A stretch of DNA of 64,000 nt from Paraburkholderia saeva (GTDB taxonomy: Bacteria > Pseudomonadota > Gammaproteobacteria > Burkholderiales > Burkholderiaceae), in contig NZ_CAJQZC010000001.1 of the NCBI RefSeq assembly GCF_907164555.1, positions 372,001 through 436,000 of the forward strand, written 5' to 3'. This document shows positions 45,630 through 54,817 of the stretch, one piece after another. The notes below the pieces were generated by a model, which worked only from the letters and a program-made list of their open reading frames with translations, was not told the DNA's origin and did not search any database. Position numbers and translations under genes: made by a program. Each line of letters starts with the position of its first letter. Positions within the stretch are counted from its first letter, which is position 1.

Positions 45630-46350
45630 AATCAGCGATCCATTTGACCGCTTCTTCGAGGGGGGCGCGACTGGTTCTATATGAATTGGCGGGATGTCCT
45701 TCGTCGGCATAGCCGAAGGATATTGCACACACCATTCGCCGGTCCTCGCCCAGGTTCAACTCCCGTCTGACAATCTTCGCGTACGTCGACAGCGCCGCTT
45801 GAGGAACTGTCGCGATGCCGCTTGCGTGCGCGGCCAGCAGAAAGTTGCTGACGTAGCATCCACAGTCGATTGCACCATAGATACCGAGTGCCTCGTTCGT
45901 GGTGATAATCGCCACATGCGGAGCGCCGAAAAATCGGAAGTTCTCTAGCGCCTGCTGGGCATAGGCCGCTTTATCGCCACGGGCAATTCCCAATGCGTTG
46001 TAGAGTTGAAATCCAGTTTCGCGCCGGCGATCCAGATAGACCCCAGTGTATTCGCGCGGAAACGTAAAGTCGGGTTCGGGAGGCGCTTCGTTCGACGCGT
46101 GGTCGTAGAGTGTGCGCATGAGTCGCTCAGTACCCGCGCCCTCTGTGATCGCGACATGCCATGACTGACTGTTGCACCAGGAAGCGGTCCGTTGAGCGGT
46201 GGCGAGAATTTTCTCAATGACGTCTCGGGGGACAGGATCCGGCCGAAATGATCGACAACTATAGCGCTCGTCTAGAAGACGTCGAACGACTTTGAAATCA
46301 TTATCGTCGCGCGTGGTTGCCGAAAATTCTTCGGGGTGGGATGAATTCAT
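45628..46350 (-). CDS. Nitroreductase-family flavoprotein
   Basis: A 240-residue FMN-dependent nitroreductase-fold enzyme. It has RYSCRSFRPDPVPRDVIEKI near residue 31-50 with the FMN-contacting Arg/Ser residues, TASWCNSQSWHV, the internal YGAIDCGCYVSNFLLAAHASG helix and a C-terminal GYADEGHPANSYRTSR motif. Such enzymes reduce nitro groups, quinones or enoyl/flavin substrates with NAD(P)H. The start is set at MNSSHPEEF; in-frame sequence further upstream is not conserved-looking. It is convergent with the ACAD cluster, so a link to it is plausible but unproven. Confidence 0.88.
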   Translation of the reverse strand: MNSSHPEEFSATTRDDNDFKVVRRLLDERYSCRSFRPDPVPRDVIEKILATAQRTASWCNSQSWHVAITEGAGTERLMRTLYDHASNEAPPEPDFTFPREYTGVYLDRRRETGFQLYNALGIARGDKAAYAQQALENFRFFGAPHVAIITTNEALGIYGAIDCGCYVSNFLLAAHASGIATVPQAALSTYAKIVRRELNLGEDRRMVCAISFGYADEGHPANSYRTSRAPLEEAVKWIAD

Positions 46351-47187
46351 ATGGATCCAGATTGTGATGGGAAATGTTTGGTTGGGCTGGCACGCTGGAT
46401 CCACATTTGATCGAGATCTTTCTGACGGTTCAAACGCTACCGCCCGATAGCGGGACAACGCTAATGTATCTGTTTTTAGGTGGCGAGAGACAGAACTTCT
46501 GACTTGAATTTGCGATGCGAGTGTTCGGCAATGGAGCGCTTGAATCCCGCAAATCCCTAAGCGTCTGTTTCAGCCGGAATAGGGCATCCGGTTATTTTAT
46601 GTGGATAGCTATCCATTGTGTGTTTTGAAGCTGCTTCGCGACAATAAGCCCCAATATCCCTGGTCATCGAGCCCGAGGAAAAAGCGATTGCGATCTCCAA
46701 TAGGCGGCCATCGAATAGCTAGCTGTTGACACCGACGATGATGCCGTGCTGTCTTCGACGACGCAGATGGAAGCACCATGTCCACGTAGGAACAATATCA
46801 CCCGATAAAGGGGAATTGGATAAAGACGCTGCCTGACAGCGGCGCAGTTGTCATCGTAAGTTTACTCTGCACAGAAGGAATTCTATCGATCAGTCTTGGG
46901 GGCTGCGAATCTGAGCGGTCCGGCCATCCAAGCCGGTTTCTTAAGAACCGTAGTTCGGCCTAGGCCGCCATTCGCGTGTTGATTCCCTCCACGCTCTCTC
47001 ATCCAAGGACAGCGGTCGTTCGAAAACGGAAATCGCGAACTGTTACTGCGACGAAGACGAATGCGTACTTTCGACCCGGAACGAGCTGGCTGCACGACCG
47101 AAATCGGCCGGTCAAACCGATTGATTCAGTACATGATTTTCATTAAACTGAGATCCCTTTTGCGCAACTGGCGCAAGGGGACCTTCC
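46351..47187. other. Gene-poor, lower-GC stretch at left edge of island
   Basis: About 840 bp without a supportable gene. GC content is visibly lower than in the catabolic cluster. A 14-bp palindrome TGGATAGCTATCCA lies at 46602-46615. At 47155-47180 a hairpin (CCC..TTTTGCGC with GCGCAAGGGG) overlaps the ribosome-binding site of the LysE-type gene. This could be the left boundary of the island; no copy of the tRNA-Lys end was found here. Confidence 0.4.
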
Positions 47188-47820
47188 ATGCTTGGCTTTG
47201 CTACTCTCACCCTCTTTTCAGGGGCCTGTCTCGCGCTCACGATGACGCCAGGTCCGGATATGCTACTCATAGCATCGAGAAGCGTTACTCAGGGACGGTC
47301 TGCTGGCTTCACATCGCTTGCCGGCATATTGGCTGGAACCTATTGCCACGCAATGCTGGCGGCGTTTGGCCTGTCCCGACTGTTTCTCGCCGTGCCGGTA
47401 GCCTACGATGTCGTCCGATTCGCTGGCGCCGCCTACCTGCTCTACCTTGCGTGGAAGACCCTTCGCGCGTCCCCCTTGTCCATTTCGCCCGCCGCCAGCG
47501 GAGCTCGTTTTTCTGTTCAAAGGATTTTCAGGCAAGGGTTGCTGACCAATCTGCTCAATCCGAAGATGGCTTTGTTCGTCCTTGCGCTGTTCCCGCAATT
47601 CGTGCGTCCGCAAGACGGTGCAGTGGCCTTTCAGATATTGACGCTTGCGACCGTGCTCAATTTCATCGGTCTGATCGTGAACGGCATCGTCATCATTTTT
47701 GCAAGCCGACTTACGCAAAGGTGGTTATGCCGACGCCATCAGTCCCGGACCCCTCAATACCTGCTTGCGTCCGTTTTCGCCGGACTCGCGGCGAGGCTTG
47801 CTGTTGTTAGTCGGAGCTGA
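47188..47820 (+). CDS. LysE/RhtB-family amino-acid exporter
   Basis: A 210-residue inner-membrane exporter with about six helices. The family signature MTPGPDMLLIASRSVTQGRSAGF is near residues 19-41, followed by YLLYLAWKTLRASP, and FRQGLLTNLLNPKMALFVLALFPQF (about 112-136). LysE/RhtB proteins expel amino acids or homoserine-lactone-like compounds. AAGGGG lies seven bases before ATG but is inside a hairpin that could limit translation. The gene stands alone between gene-poor stretches. The C-terminus (HQSRTPQYLLASVFAGLAARL) is regular. Confidence 0.92.
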   Translation: MLGFATLTLFSGACLALTMTPGPDMLLIASRSVTQGRSAGFTSLAGILAGTYCHAMLAAFGLSRLFLAVPVAYDVVRFAGAAYLLYLAWKTLRASPLSISPAASGARFSVQRIFRQGLLTNLLNPKMALFVLALFPQFVRPQDGAVAFQILTLATVLNFIGLIVNGIVIIFASRLTQRWLCRRHQSRTPQYLLASVFAGLAARLAVVSRS

Positions 47821-48207
47821 GCATTGGAGGAACGCTGCCCACCAGATCGACATGCTCGCAACCGTGCAAAAGATCGACGAGCTCAAAGCCATCATCATCG
47901 CTCTCAGAAATTGCTCAGCATCTCAGCGACCGAGACGGCCCCCAACACAGCAAGCGAAACAGCGACGAGTAAAAAATCTCTCCGGCGGTCCAGCAATTTT
48001 TGGGGAGAAATCGACTACCGGCGCAGCTGTACACAATTTCTATCGATAGGGGACCCGAACATGAAGAAACGAGCATCGCGAACGACTCGGCATCTGGGTA
48101 TGCTGCAGCATATCGATATCAGTAAACAGGGGTATTGACGCGGGGCTCCGTGAGGCGTCGTTACATGCCCCCCGGGACTGATGAAAACGTTTTGAACGGG
48201 GAATGCT
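47821..48207. other. Intergenic, no supportable gene
   Basis: A 387-bp gap. A 25-codon frame starts at ATG 48061 and a hydrophobic frame is open on the minus strand near 47930-48020 (LLVAVSLAVLGAVSVAEML, then stop). Both are too short and unaccompanied to call genes. Confidence 0.35.
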
Positions 48208-48672
48208 ATGTCTATCCACGCAAGCTCGTCGGTCTGCGATGACCCGATCGTTTCGCTGGAGTCCTGGTCTATTCGCGAATCGAGTACTGGCGCACGGCAT
48301 TTCGTCGGATTCAACCTTGCCGAGCGCGACGGACGTGTCAGCACGGCAATCATTTCGTTCGACGCGACAACGCGCACGGGCGTCACTGCAACTGGCCGTC
48401 GCTACGTCCTGGTCGGGCGTGCAGGATTCGACAGGGATGCTGAATATGTCTGGCAGTGGGCGGTAAGACAGTGGCGCATTCAGAAGTGGAGCGACGTGAC
48501 CGCCCAACTCGTGCCGGACTGGCGACGACCGTTGCCGGTTGGTCAGTGCGATGAGGTTGGTCCGACCGCTGCCGGGAACGGGGCATCGGCTGTATCCGAT
48601 ATGGCTGACTTCGACCGTCGAGATGTTTGGGGCACCGACTTTATGGAGGACGCCGATGACCATGCCGCATGA
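48208..48672 (+). CDS. Hypothetical protein of Burkholderia accessory regions
   Basis: A 154-residue soluble protein, not recognised with certainty. The middle contains ARHFVGFNLAERDGRVSTAI, a Thr/Arg-rich turn (ATTRTGVTATGRRYVLVG) and DRDAEYVWQWAVRQW, giving the impression of a small beta-rich domain. The C-terminal 40 residues are polar. It overlaps the next gene by 17 bp, suggesting translational coupling. Small paired genes of this kind are common in integrative elements of this group. Function unknown. The main alternative, an antisense frame through this region, lacks a start signal and is not supported. Confidence 0.6.
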   Translation: MSIHASSSVCDDPIVSLESWSIRESSTGARHFVGFNLAERDGRVSTAIISFDATTRTGVTATGRRYVLVGRAGFDRDAEYVWQWAVRQWRIQKWSDVTAQLVPDWRRPLPVGQCDEVGPTAAGNGASAVSDMADFDRRDVWGTDFMEDADDHAA

Positions 48673-48862
48673 GCGTACGCGGTCCGTGTTGCGCACGCGG
48701 GAATTACTCCAAATGCTTGCATCAGGGAGTGACGTCCCGGCCATGGACGAACTGCGAGATCGCGCGTTAAGCCTGTTACGGCATTTCCCGGACAAGATGC
48801 ATTTCGCCTGGACGGCGAAAGTCTTGCCCGCCGTCTGGGGCGATCCTGACGAAAAATGGTAA
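48656..48862 (+). CDS. Small hypothetical protein, BPSL0761-like
   Basis: A 68-residue protein beginning MTMPHERTRSVLRTRELLQM, then a basic helix-rich body with SLLRHFPDK. I recall similar small proteins (BPSL0761-like) in Burkholderia accessory DNA; that match is from memory and not tested. GGAGGA lies seven bases before the ATG inside the end of the upstream gene, so the two are probably co-translated. Function unknown. Confidence 0.6.
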   Translation: MTMPHERTRSVLRTRELLQMLASGSDVPAMDELRDRALSLLRHFPDKMHFAWTAKVLPAVWGDPDEKW

Positions 48863-49448
48863 CCCCGCGCCTGCACGGGAGGCATGGCCAATGGTCGACT
48901 GGATGTATGGCAGTCCCGTTTGCAGCTGTCGGGGCGGTGAAGTCGAGACATGGGCACGTTATGCGCCAGAAGCGAAGAGGAATCTGCCACCTCACATGGC
49001 GAGTGGCAGCATATGAGGGGGAGTATCTCGCGCACGGTGCAGAGCTGCCTTTCGTATCCGAGGCTCGCGGCGAGCTGACTCTGGAGCAGAGTGGGCCGAT
49101 ACCGAGGTGCGTAGCCTAGCACTAGTTCGTTGCTGTCGTAACTGCCCTCCGTGCCGATCAGGAGCGTCAGTATCCGCTGCCGCCCTTTCCGCCCGTGCGT
49201 CGCCACATGACGGTGTTTGTCGATAGGCTCCAGTCTCTCGACGGCAAGACCAGCGGCGCGATTGCCCGTCTCGATATGACGCGAGAACAGCGCAGTGCCG
49301 ATGGAAGTCTGCTGGTACGGAATCAGACGCGCATTGATCTCGATCCGGTCTGTATTGAACGGTCCCACAGTATCCTTGACGTATTCATACGTCTCCTGTC
49401 GCCGACCAGTCAATGACTCGGTCGGCATGGATTGCGGGGCAACGTTTC
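48863..49448. other. Gap with a coding-like minus-strand frame
   Basis: No plus-strand gene is convincing in these 586 bp. On the minus strand a long frame is open from 49428 leftwards. The part from about 49428 to 49000 has a natural-looking composition (for example EYVKDTVGPFNTDRIEINAR). Beyond that it runs antisense through the two genes to the left. It may be a decayed or small real gene, but no family was recognised. Confidence 0.25.
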
Positions 49449-49742
49449 ATGAAAGTCTACCAACTGCTTGAGCGTCTGGCGAATGCCGATCCCGAAGCAC
49501 TTGTTCTGGTATTTCTGCCCTACGCAGATGTTTCCGATGGTGCCGTTCTCGGCGATGTCATCGTACGCGATGACTTATGGAACCATGAATCCGGCTTGTA
49601 TGGCGGGCGTCCATATGAAGTCTTCTATCCGGGCGCCCCGGAAGAGCGAGAGCCGCTGTATTCAAACGTGAAGGTCGAGCGGGTCAGGGTGGTCCTGATT
49701 GGAGAGGAGCTCGGAAACTTTCGCCTGCTGTTGAAGGTTTAG
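49449..49742 (+). CDS. Hypothetical 97-residue protein
   Basis: A small acidic protein starting MKVYQLLERLANADPEALVL, followed by DVSDGAVLGDVIVRDDLW and a C-terminal VKVERVRVVLIGEELGN. The opening helix followed by LVLVFLPYADVSD resembles the start of small proteins common in Burkholderia plasmids and phages, whose role is unknown. An in-frame ATG twelve codons upstream exists; the chosen one gives the family-like opening. No partner gene is immediately adjacent. Confidence 0.55.
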   Translation: MKVYQLLERLANADPEALVLVFLPYADVSDGAVLGDVIVRDDLWNHESGLYGGRPYEVFYPGAPEEREPLYSNVKVERVRVVLIGEELGNFRLLLKV

Positions 49743-50190
49743 TCACGAGCCTGATGTCGGCATGGCGTACGTAAACTTCCGGCGGCTCCGCTTTTTCGCT
49801 GAAACCCTCTTCGTGCAGAAGACAGCAGGCTGATGCGCCTTTCGACCAGCTCGCGGGGCTGTCCCTCCTGCGGCTCATAGTTCCGCAGCACGAGCGATTC
49901 CTCCTTCGCGCGCTTCAAACCGAAGGTGGCGAGAGCTGCGATGGCGCCAGGATTGATCCATTTAGCTCTTTTTGATTCATGCTTGTTTTTGAGACTCTCT
50001 CGCCAAACCGTTCGTGAATCCCACCGAATTCTGAGCTTCGATCTTCTAAACGGTTGAGATAGTTCACCTAGTGGCTCGGTCGGGTTCGATATGTGGGTAC
50101 GACTGTGATACAAGTCACGCCTGCGAAGAGCGGCCTCTACATTTGGTATTTGAAGAACGGGGGTGCAGGCAAAAAACCTTGGACATCGCA
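49743..50190. other. Gap with broken minus-strand coding traces
   Basis: Within these 448 bp the minus strand reads KRAKEESLVLRNYEPQEG and RELVERRISLL in one frame (about 49980-49840). It then seems to continue as EEGFSEKAEPPEVYVRHADI in another (about 49810-49740). This looks like a frameshifted gene relic. No family was identified, and no plus-strand gene is supported. Confidence 0.25.
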
Positions 50191-50775
50191 GTGAAAGACC
50201 TGAAGCGTGAAGAGTTTCGCGATATTCGCTTCTATGGCCTATTCATGCTAGCCATCGCGGCAACGGGAACAGCATTCTGCATGTCGATGCTTGCTGATTG
50301 GCAACGAGGCCGTCGACTTTCGAAAAGCATTGTCCGGTGTGCGTTTAGCGTTGTGCTCGTCACGTGCGCCCATTTAGTGCCGACGCTATGCGTCGAAGCC
50401 TCGACTATCGCTTGCTGAATTGCCGGCATATTGTGGGTCGCGTTCATGCTCGCCGTTTCGTTTAACCATGCAACGTTCTTACTGCTGTCGCAGCAGCATA
50501 CGGGCGAGCTTCGGGCGGACGCGATAGTAGTGCTTGTCGGGCCGGCCGCGACTGTTGCTCCGTGAGATTGTAGCCTTGGAGCGATAGCTTGGAACAGGCA
50601 ACCGTCGACGCGATGTCTGCCTTAAACACACAGGGGCGTACGCGCAGCTGCGCGAACCTTTGCGAACCGGATCGCGTTGTCCGCAAAGCTCGATGTTTTA
50701 AATGTCAAAGCGGATGAAGCGACGCGGCGGGAGAGCGGCTCGAATACGGAGAGATCGCTCAGAGAAATCTCGTGA
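50191..50775 (+). pseudogene. Decayed copy of the membrane/HTH gene at 51017
   Basis: From GTG 50191 the frame reads LMLAIAATGTAFCMSMLADW and CAFSVVLVTCAHLVPTLC, which lines up with LLLAIAATGTTVCISVLAGW and CAISIVLVLCVHLLPALC of the intact gene 800 bp downstream. A TGA at 50416-50418 breaks it. Past the stop, AVSFNHATFLLLSQQHTGELRADAI matches the next part of the paralogue. After a frame change, EQATVDAMSA and LSAKLDVLNVKADEATRRE match its central coiled region, ending at TGA 50773-50775. The C-terminal half of the paralogue is absent. This is a tandem duplicate that has lost function. Confidence 0.75.
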
Positions 50776-51016
50776 CTATGTGCGTGCGCAACCTCGGTTC
50801 AATGCACACAAATTTTAGAGGTGTCCGCTACCGCGCGAACGTTCAGGACGACGGGCATCCTGCACATACGTCAATTGCTTTCGCTGGATTCCCATCCATA
50901 ATCCGCGAGCGCGGAGAGCCACATTCGATCGGAGTTGCGGACATCCGTGTCTGCTTCTGGTACCTGATTCACGGCGATAGCTATCTATACGTATCATTCC
51001 ATGAAACGGGGGCTGC

Positions 51017-52087
51017 GTGCAGACCGGAGTCGATAACGAAAAAATTGCTGGGAACAGACGGTTCTCCGACTTCCCGTCGCGCGGGTCATTATTACTCGCC
51101 ATCGCAGCAACCGGAACCACCGTCTGCATATCCGTGCTAGCCGGATGGCAACGTGGCGATTGGCTGGCGGAACGGCTACTCTGGTGTGCGATCAGCATTG
51201 TTCTGGTCCTGTGCGTGCACCTGTTGCCTGCGTTATGTCGGGCAGCGCCGCCCCCGGTTCGCTGTATCGCCGCCGGAGTGTGGGCGGTCTGCGCGATTGC
51301 AGTCAGCTTCAGCCACGTAACGTTCTTCCTGATGTCGCAACTGCATGCGGGCGAGCGCCGAGCAGAGGCGATCACCTTGGCTGCCGAGCACTTTCCTAAA
51401 ATCTATCCATCCGGCCGCACTCTGACGGCCATTTCCGCAGAGCAAGCGACGGTCAGGGCAGCGATAGGGGACATTGAAGCGCATCGCTGTGCCCGAAACT
51501 GCGCGAGTGTTCGCGCGAACGGGGTTGCCCTGACCGCAAAGCTCGACGCGCTCAATGTCGAGGCGGACGAGACAAAACGGCGGGAAAGGGCAGAAGACCG
51601 GCGGATTGAGCAAGCGAGTCACGTGACGACTCTGCGTGACTCCGCGCGTGACGACCCAGTCACGGCACGACTGGCCGGTTGCTTGGGCATGACTGAGGGA
51701 AAAGTGAACCTGCTGCTGGCGTTTGTCTTTGCAGCCGAACTGGAAGGTGTGGCGTGCTTGTGCTGGTACCTGGCGCTTCGACCGGGCAGCACGGCTAGGA
51801 TTCCCGTTGACGAGGCTGCCGATTTCTCAGTCACGCCGGTGGTCACGGCGGGTCAGTCCGAGAGTCACACGTTACTCGCCAACTGTCACGTGACTCGGGA
51901 CCGGTCAGCCGTGACTGCTTCGCTGGTCGCCCACGACCGCGAGGACCGTCGCGACGAAACCAGCCTGCAACTCACCCGGGACATTGCAGCTGGGCATCTT
52001 CGGGCGACAGTTGCCGACATCCGGCGTCATCTCGGCTGTTCGCAGGCAAGGGCCGCCGAACTCAGACGGCAGATCGGCAGCCTTTAA
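51017..52087 (+). CDS. Membrane protein with C-terminal helix-turn-helix-like end, unknown family
   Basis: About 356 residues, not recognised. Three hydrophobic helices lie in the first 110 residues (LLLAIAATGTTVCISVLAGW; LLWCAISIVLVLCVHLLPAL; CAIAVSFSHVTFFLMSQ). A charged, helix-rich middle (about 115-215) contains LDALNVEADETKRRERAEDR. A fourth hydrophobic helix follows (VNLLLAFVFAAELEGVACLCWYLAL). The soluble C-terminus ends ATVADIRRHLGCSQARAAELRR, which resembles a winged or simple helix-turn-helix. The start is uncertain; GTG 51017 is the first in frame. A decayed copy lies directly upstream. A membrane-tethered DNA-binding or replication-associated protein is one possibility. Confidence 0.6.
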   Translation: MQTGVDNEKIAGNRRFSDFPSRGSLLLAIAATGTTVCISVLAGWQRGDWLAERLLWCAISIVLVLCVHLLPALCRAAPPPVRCIAAGVWAVCAIAVSFSHVTFFLMSQLHAGERRAEAITLAAEHFPKIYPSGRTLTAISAEQATVRAAIGDIEAHRCARNCASVRANGVALTAKLDALNVEADETKRRERAEDRRIEQASHVTTLRDSARDDPVTARLAGCLGMTEGKVNLLLAFVFAAELEGVACLCWYLALRPGSTARIPVDEAADFSVTPVVTAGQSESHTLLANCHVTRDRSAVTASLVAHDREDRRDETSLQLTRDIAAGHLRATVADIRRHLGCSQARAAELRRQIGSL

Positions 52088-52548
52088 ATGCATTGACGTA
52101 CTGCCCGGATTGCGTACGGCAAGCGAACGTCAACTGCCGGTCGAGCAGGCTTCAGACGTCGTCATCGTTCCTGTCTATGTCATCCGCGCCTCGAACAGCC
52201 CTTTCGCAACCCCGATTCTCCAGGCCAATGCTGACTCGATTGGCGGGCGACTACGGAGTCGCATACGTCACGTACCGACAGACAGATGTCTTGGGCCATG
52301 CCTTGTCCGTCTCTGGCTAGGGCGCCCGAAGGCCTTAACGTTGTCGCGATAGTTTTACGCAGCGCTGGCAGATCGTCTGGCTTTTTGCTGTCTTCGACCT
52401 ACAGATCGGGCATGGTTGTGCCCCGCTGATCGAATTTTTATTTTGCTCCGCACCGATAGCCCAACGCTCCATCGGGGAACCGATACCTCAAGGTCTGACG
52501 CCGCCCGCCGTTATGAAGTGTTTGTGCGACGGGAGCGCAAGGCCGCTG
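52088..52548. other. Intergenic, nothing recognised
   Basis: 461 bp after the membrane/HTH gene. Short plus-strand frames (for example to TAG 52318-52320) have no ribosome-binding site or family resemblance. No strong hairpin was seen. Confidence 0.4.
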
Positions 52549-53391
52549 ATGAAATTTGAATCCTTACATCATGTACTGCACGAGATTGCGAAATGCAAGG
52601 ACCCGGCCAGAATTGTCGGCAACTCGGAATTTCGGCGCGCATGGCAGATTACCGAAGCAGCGAAAGACCTCCAGCAGCAGTTGTGCAATGCACCAGATCC
52701 CCATCCGAGGTGGGTAGAAAACAGACGCAACCGGCACATTTTTAACGAGGGCGTGGCTGCTGAGGGCATGTCGCTGATCGAGAGCGCTGCCGCGTGGTAT
52801 GAGTACGAGGAGGGCAGGCGCCTCTGTTTTGTGGCGGTAGATTCGCGCTTCAGGCAGGGCAGACAAATTGTAACGCCGCTGATGGAACCCGTGGTCGAGG
52901 AAAACGGTCAATGGGACCAAAACGAATTCTTCCGTTCGCTCAGTATCGGCTTCGACCGGTCCGAGGTGGTCCGATTTCTCGACGCCACCCGGATTCCCCA
53001 TGGTTTCGGTGACCATGACCACGGGATAGCCGGTGTCGAGACGGGCGATCTTGCACGGGCATTTGACGGGATCCAGTGGGTCGCCCGAGACTGGACCCAC
53101 AAGCTTGGCAAGAAGGATCTCGTCTGGGTCAACGGTGCCCGCCTGAAGAAGGGCGCACAGGGGCTCAAACAGGCCCGGCAGACCTGGGATCCTGTGAAAC
53201 TTGCGAAGGCCGTTTTGAAGCAGCACGAGATCGACCCCCGCGTTTTCGATGTGGCTTTCGACCTTCCTGCCCTGAAAGCCTGGAAGGAGCAATGGGAAAA
53301 GGCTCGGTCTGAACTGCTCCTCAAATACACGGGAAAATACCCGGGACCCTCGCTGTGGCCCCGCGCCACCCCGCGTCGACACGGGAAATAA
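52549..53391 (+). CDS. Hypothetical protein, 280 residues
   Basis: A soluble protein with no signal peptide or membrane helix and no family I recognise. Visible segments are ESLHHVLHEIAKC at the N-terminus, RHIFNEGVAAEGMSLIESAAAWYEYEEG (about 65-92, longer than usual helices), RFLDATRIPHGFGDHDHGIA with a His/Asp-rich patch near 150-165, and a basic C-terminal third. The start at MKFESLHHVL is chosen for its regular opening; ATG 52513 is an alternative. It is isolated by 350-460 bp on both sides. The reverse-strand open frame through the same interval is treated as a shadow. Confidence 0.6.
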   Translation: MKFESLHHVLHEIAKCKDPARIVGNSEFRRAWQITEAAKDLQQQLCNAPDPHPRWVENRRNRHIFNEGVAAEGMSLIESAAAWYEYEEGRRLCFVAVDSRFRQGRQIVTPLMEPVVEENGQWDQNEFFRSLSIGFDRSEVVRFLDATRIPHGFGDHDHGIAGVETGDLARAFDGIQWVARDWTHKLGKKDLVWVNGARLKKGAQGLKQARQTWDPVKLAKAVLKQHEIDPRVFDVAFDLPALKAWKEQWEKARSELLLKYTGKYPGPSLWPRATPRRHGK

Positions 53392-53740
53392 GTGCACGCC
53401 CTTCGGAGGTGGCGGCCGTGTAATTCATAGTGGCTCCAAGTGCTCGGGCTGGTCCCGGGGACCCGGCCCAGATGTCGGGGACCTCGGGGGCTGGGCACTC
53501 AACCCAATTATCCGGGGCCACGAAATGCATTCCATCTGCCTACAGCAATGCCTGCGGCGGCGATCGCCGCCGCGCCGGATTGCCCGGCTGCCACCCTACC
53601 TCACACCTGCGCTGCCTGACACAGCAGCACCCCGCCGCTTCCGCCATCCTCGGCAGCTATTCGCCTCGCTTCCCATCCTCATCAGCAGGGGCGCGAAAAA
53701 CCGGGTTGGGCCTATTCTTTTAGACGCCGGAAAAGACACA
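53392..53740. other. GC-rich intergenic with dyad symmetry
   Basis: No supportable gene in 349 bp. A GGTCCCGGGGACC dyad (53451-53463) sits in a longer structured-looking GC-rich patch, 53440-53505, which could be a terminator or RNA fold. No T-run follows. Confidence 0.35.
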
Positions 53741-54296
53741 ATGACGAAGCCAGCAGATTCACGACAGCAGCCGTACTTCGACCGGCTGGTCGGCTACATG
53801 ACGCGCAATCCGCCGGCCGGCCCAGGGGAGGCAGCATACCGGACCGGCAATATGCTTGAGGACCTCTATGAGTCTCGCCCCGCTTTCTGGTGTGAACTGG
53901 ATCCGGAAACGGTCTTTCGTGCATTCCAGTTATCTTCCAAAGCTCAGCCCGGATACGAAGCTGGACTCGCGGATGACCGTTAGACAGTGGATCGCGTACC
54001 TCCTCTACGTGCGGCAATTCGACGAGCGCTGTGCCATGCGCCTCCTCGCATTGCCGGCAAGCGAGCGTCCCCTGGAACCTGAACAGGTCTATGACTGGCT
54101 GATGGCGGATTTCCAGAAGAGGGGCGAGCACGAATACGCGGACCACTTGGACTCCGACTGCAAGGCAACGCGTGCGATTCTGGGGTTCATGCACCGACTC
54201 GAGGATGCTGGTGCAGAGGCTTGTCCGATTGTCGCGGCGGAGCCGCCGTTCGGCGCACCCGCCTCTGGAGCGGCGAACGGTGCGCAACCTGTTTGA
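53741..54296 (+). pseudogene. Frameshifted paralogue of the gene at 55754
   Basis: Two overlapping frames together resemble the intact protein encoded at 55754-56401. The first (from MTKPADSRQQPYF, 53741) includes LEDLYESRPAFWCELDPETV, matching LESVYEPRRRYWRELDPNTV. It then reaches a stop at 53981-53983. The second frame, one base ahead, continues with MTVRQWIAYLL, QVYDWLMADFQKRGE and ATRAILGFMHRLEDAG, matching EFVWRIEEGMFML, DTYQWLHAELLRRGE and SAIAHIHRMVASLG. The shift lies around 53925-53950. It may be a genuine mutation, a sequencing error or, less likely, programmed frameshifting. No functional family was recognised for either copy. Confidence 0.7.
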
Positions 54297-54565
54297 GTTA
54301 CGCACCTGTAGCGATGTGTGTAGCGACATACGGAGGTATTTCGCGTATCCCATGACTGGATACCTGGACTAAGACGGGGCGATACGGGTGGAACTATTGC
54401 GCAACTGGACATCTATTTGATTCGTAGAGCTATATACATATTCTAGACCGTCGCCATTGGTGCGGATTCCTCTCCGCTTTCACACCGAGCGGTACGGACG
54501 AATGATCCGTGCCGGGACTAGGATGAGCGTCTCCCCACGCGCTTTGATACAAGGAAGATTGTGAT

Positions 54566-54734
54566 ATGAAGCTGGATAAGCAAGTTAAAAAATGAGTTCG
54601 AATATTAGGACTATCTCGAACGTGATGGATGCAAGGGGGTGCACGCGCAGTGCCGGAGTTTCTGGCGGTTCAAGTCGGCAGCAACGTATCTCGATAAGTT
54701 CTCTTCAAAGCAACAGTCTTCCGATCCTGTTTAA
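54566..54734 (+). pseudogene. Possible small decayed gene
   Basis: A good ribosome-binding site (AAGGAAG) precedes ATG 54566, but the frame stops after nine codons at an A-rich run. In the next frame, through one TAG, a natural-looking peptide follows (YLERDGCKGVHAQCRSFWRF...LDKFSSKQQSSDPV) to TAA 54732-54734. It could be a 50-residue gene broken by a slippage at A6 and a point stop. The surrounding 54297-54817 otherwise shows nothing. Confidence 0.3.
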
Positions 54735-54817
54735 GAAGCGGCGGATTCAACTCGCTGGTTGATTGCCGGAGCGAGCCGGGCCCATTGTCTGACTTTTCAC
54801 CACGAGGAAATGTTTAT

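Noticed and set aside
48419..48431. GTGCAGGATTCGA, resembling the complement of a tRNA-Lys 3' end (possible attachment site)
   Set aside because: Only 13 bases match a generic tRNA-Lys end, the local tRNA differs there, and the site is inside an apparent coding frame; probably coincidence.
48040..49428. 462-codon open frame on the minus strand
   Set aside because: Its left two thirds run antisense through two plus-strand genes with better start signals and composition. Only the right end has coding-like character, recorded separately as a gap note.
50772..51140. 122-codon plus-strand frame before the membrane/HTH gene
   Set aside because: Its second half is out of frame inside the intact gene at 51017, and its first half has no recognisable features.
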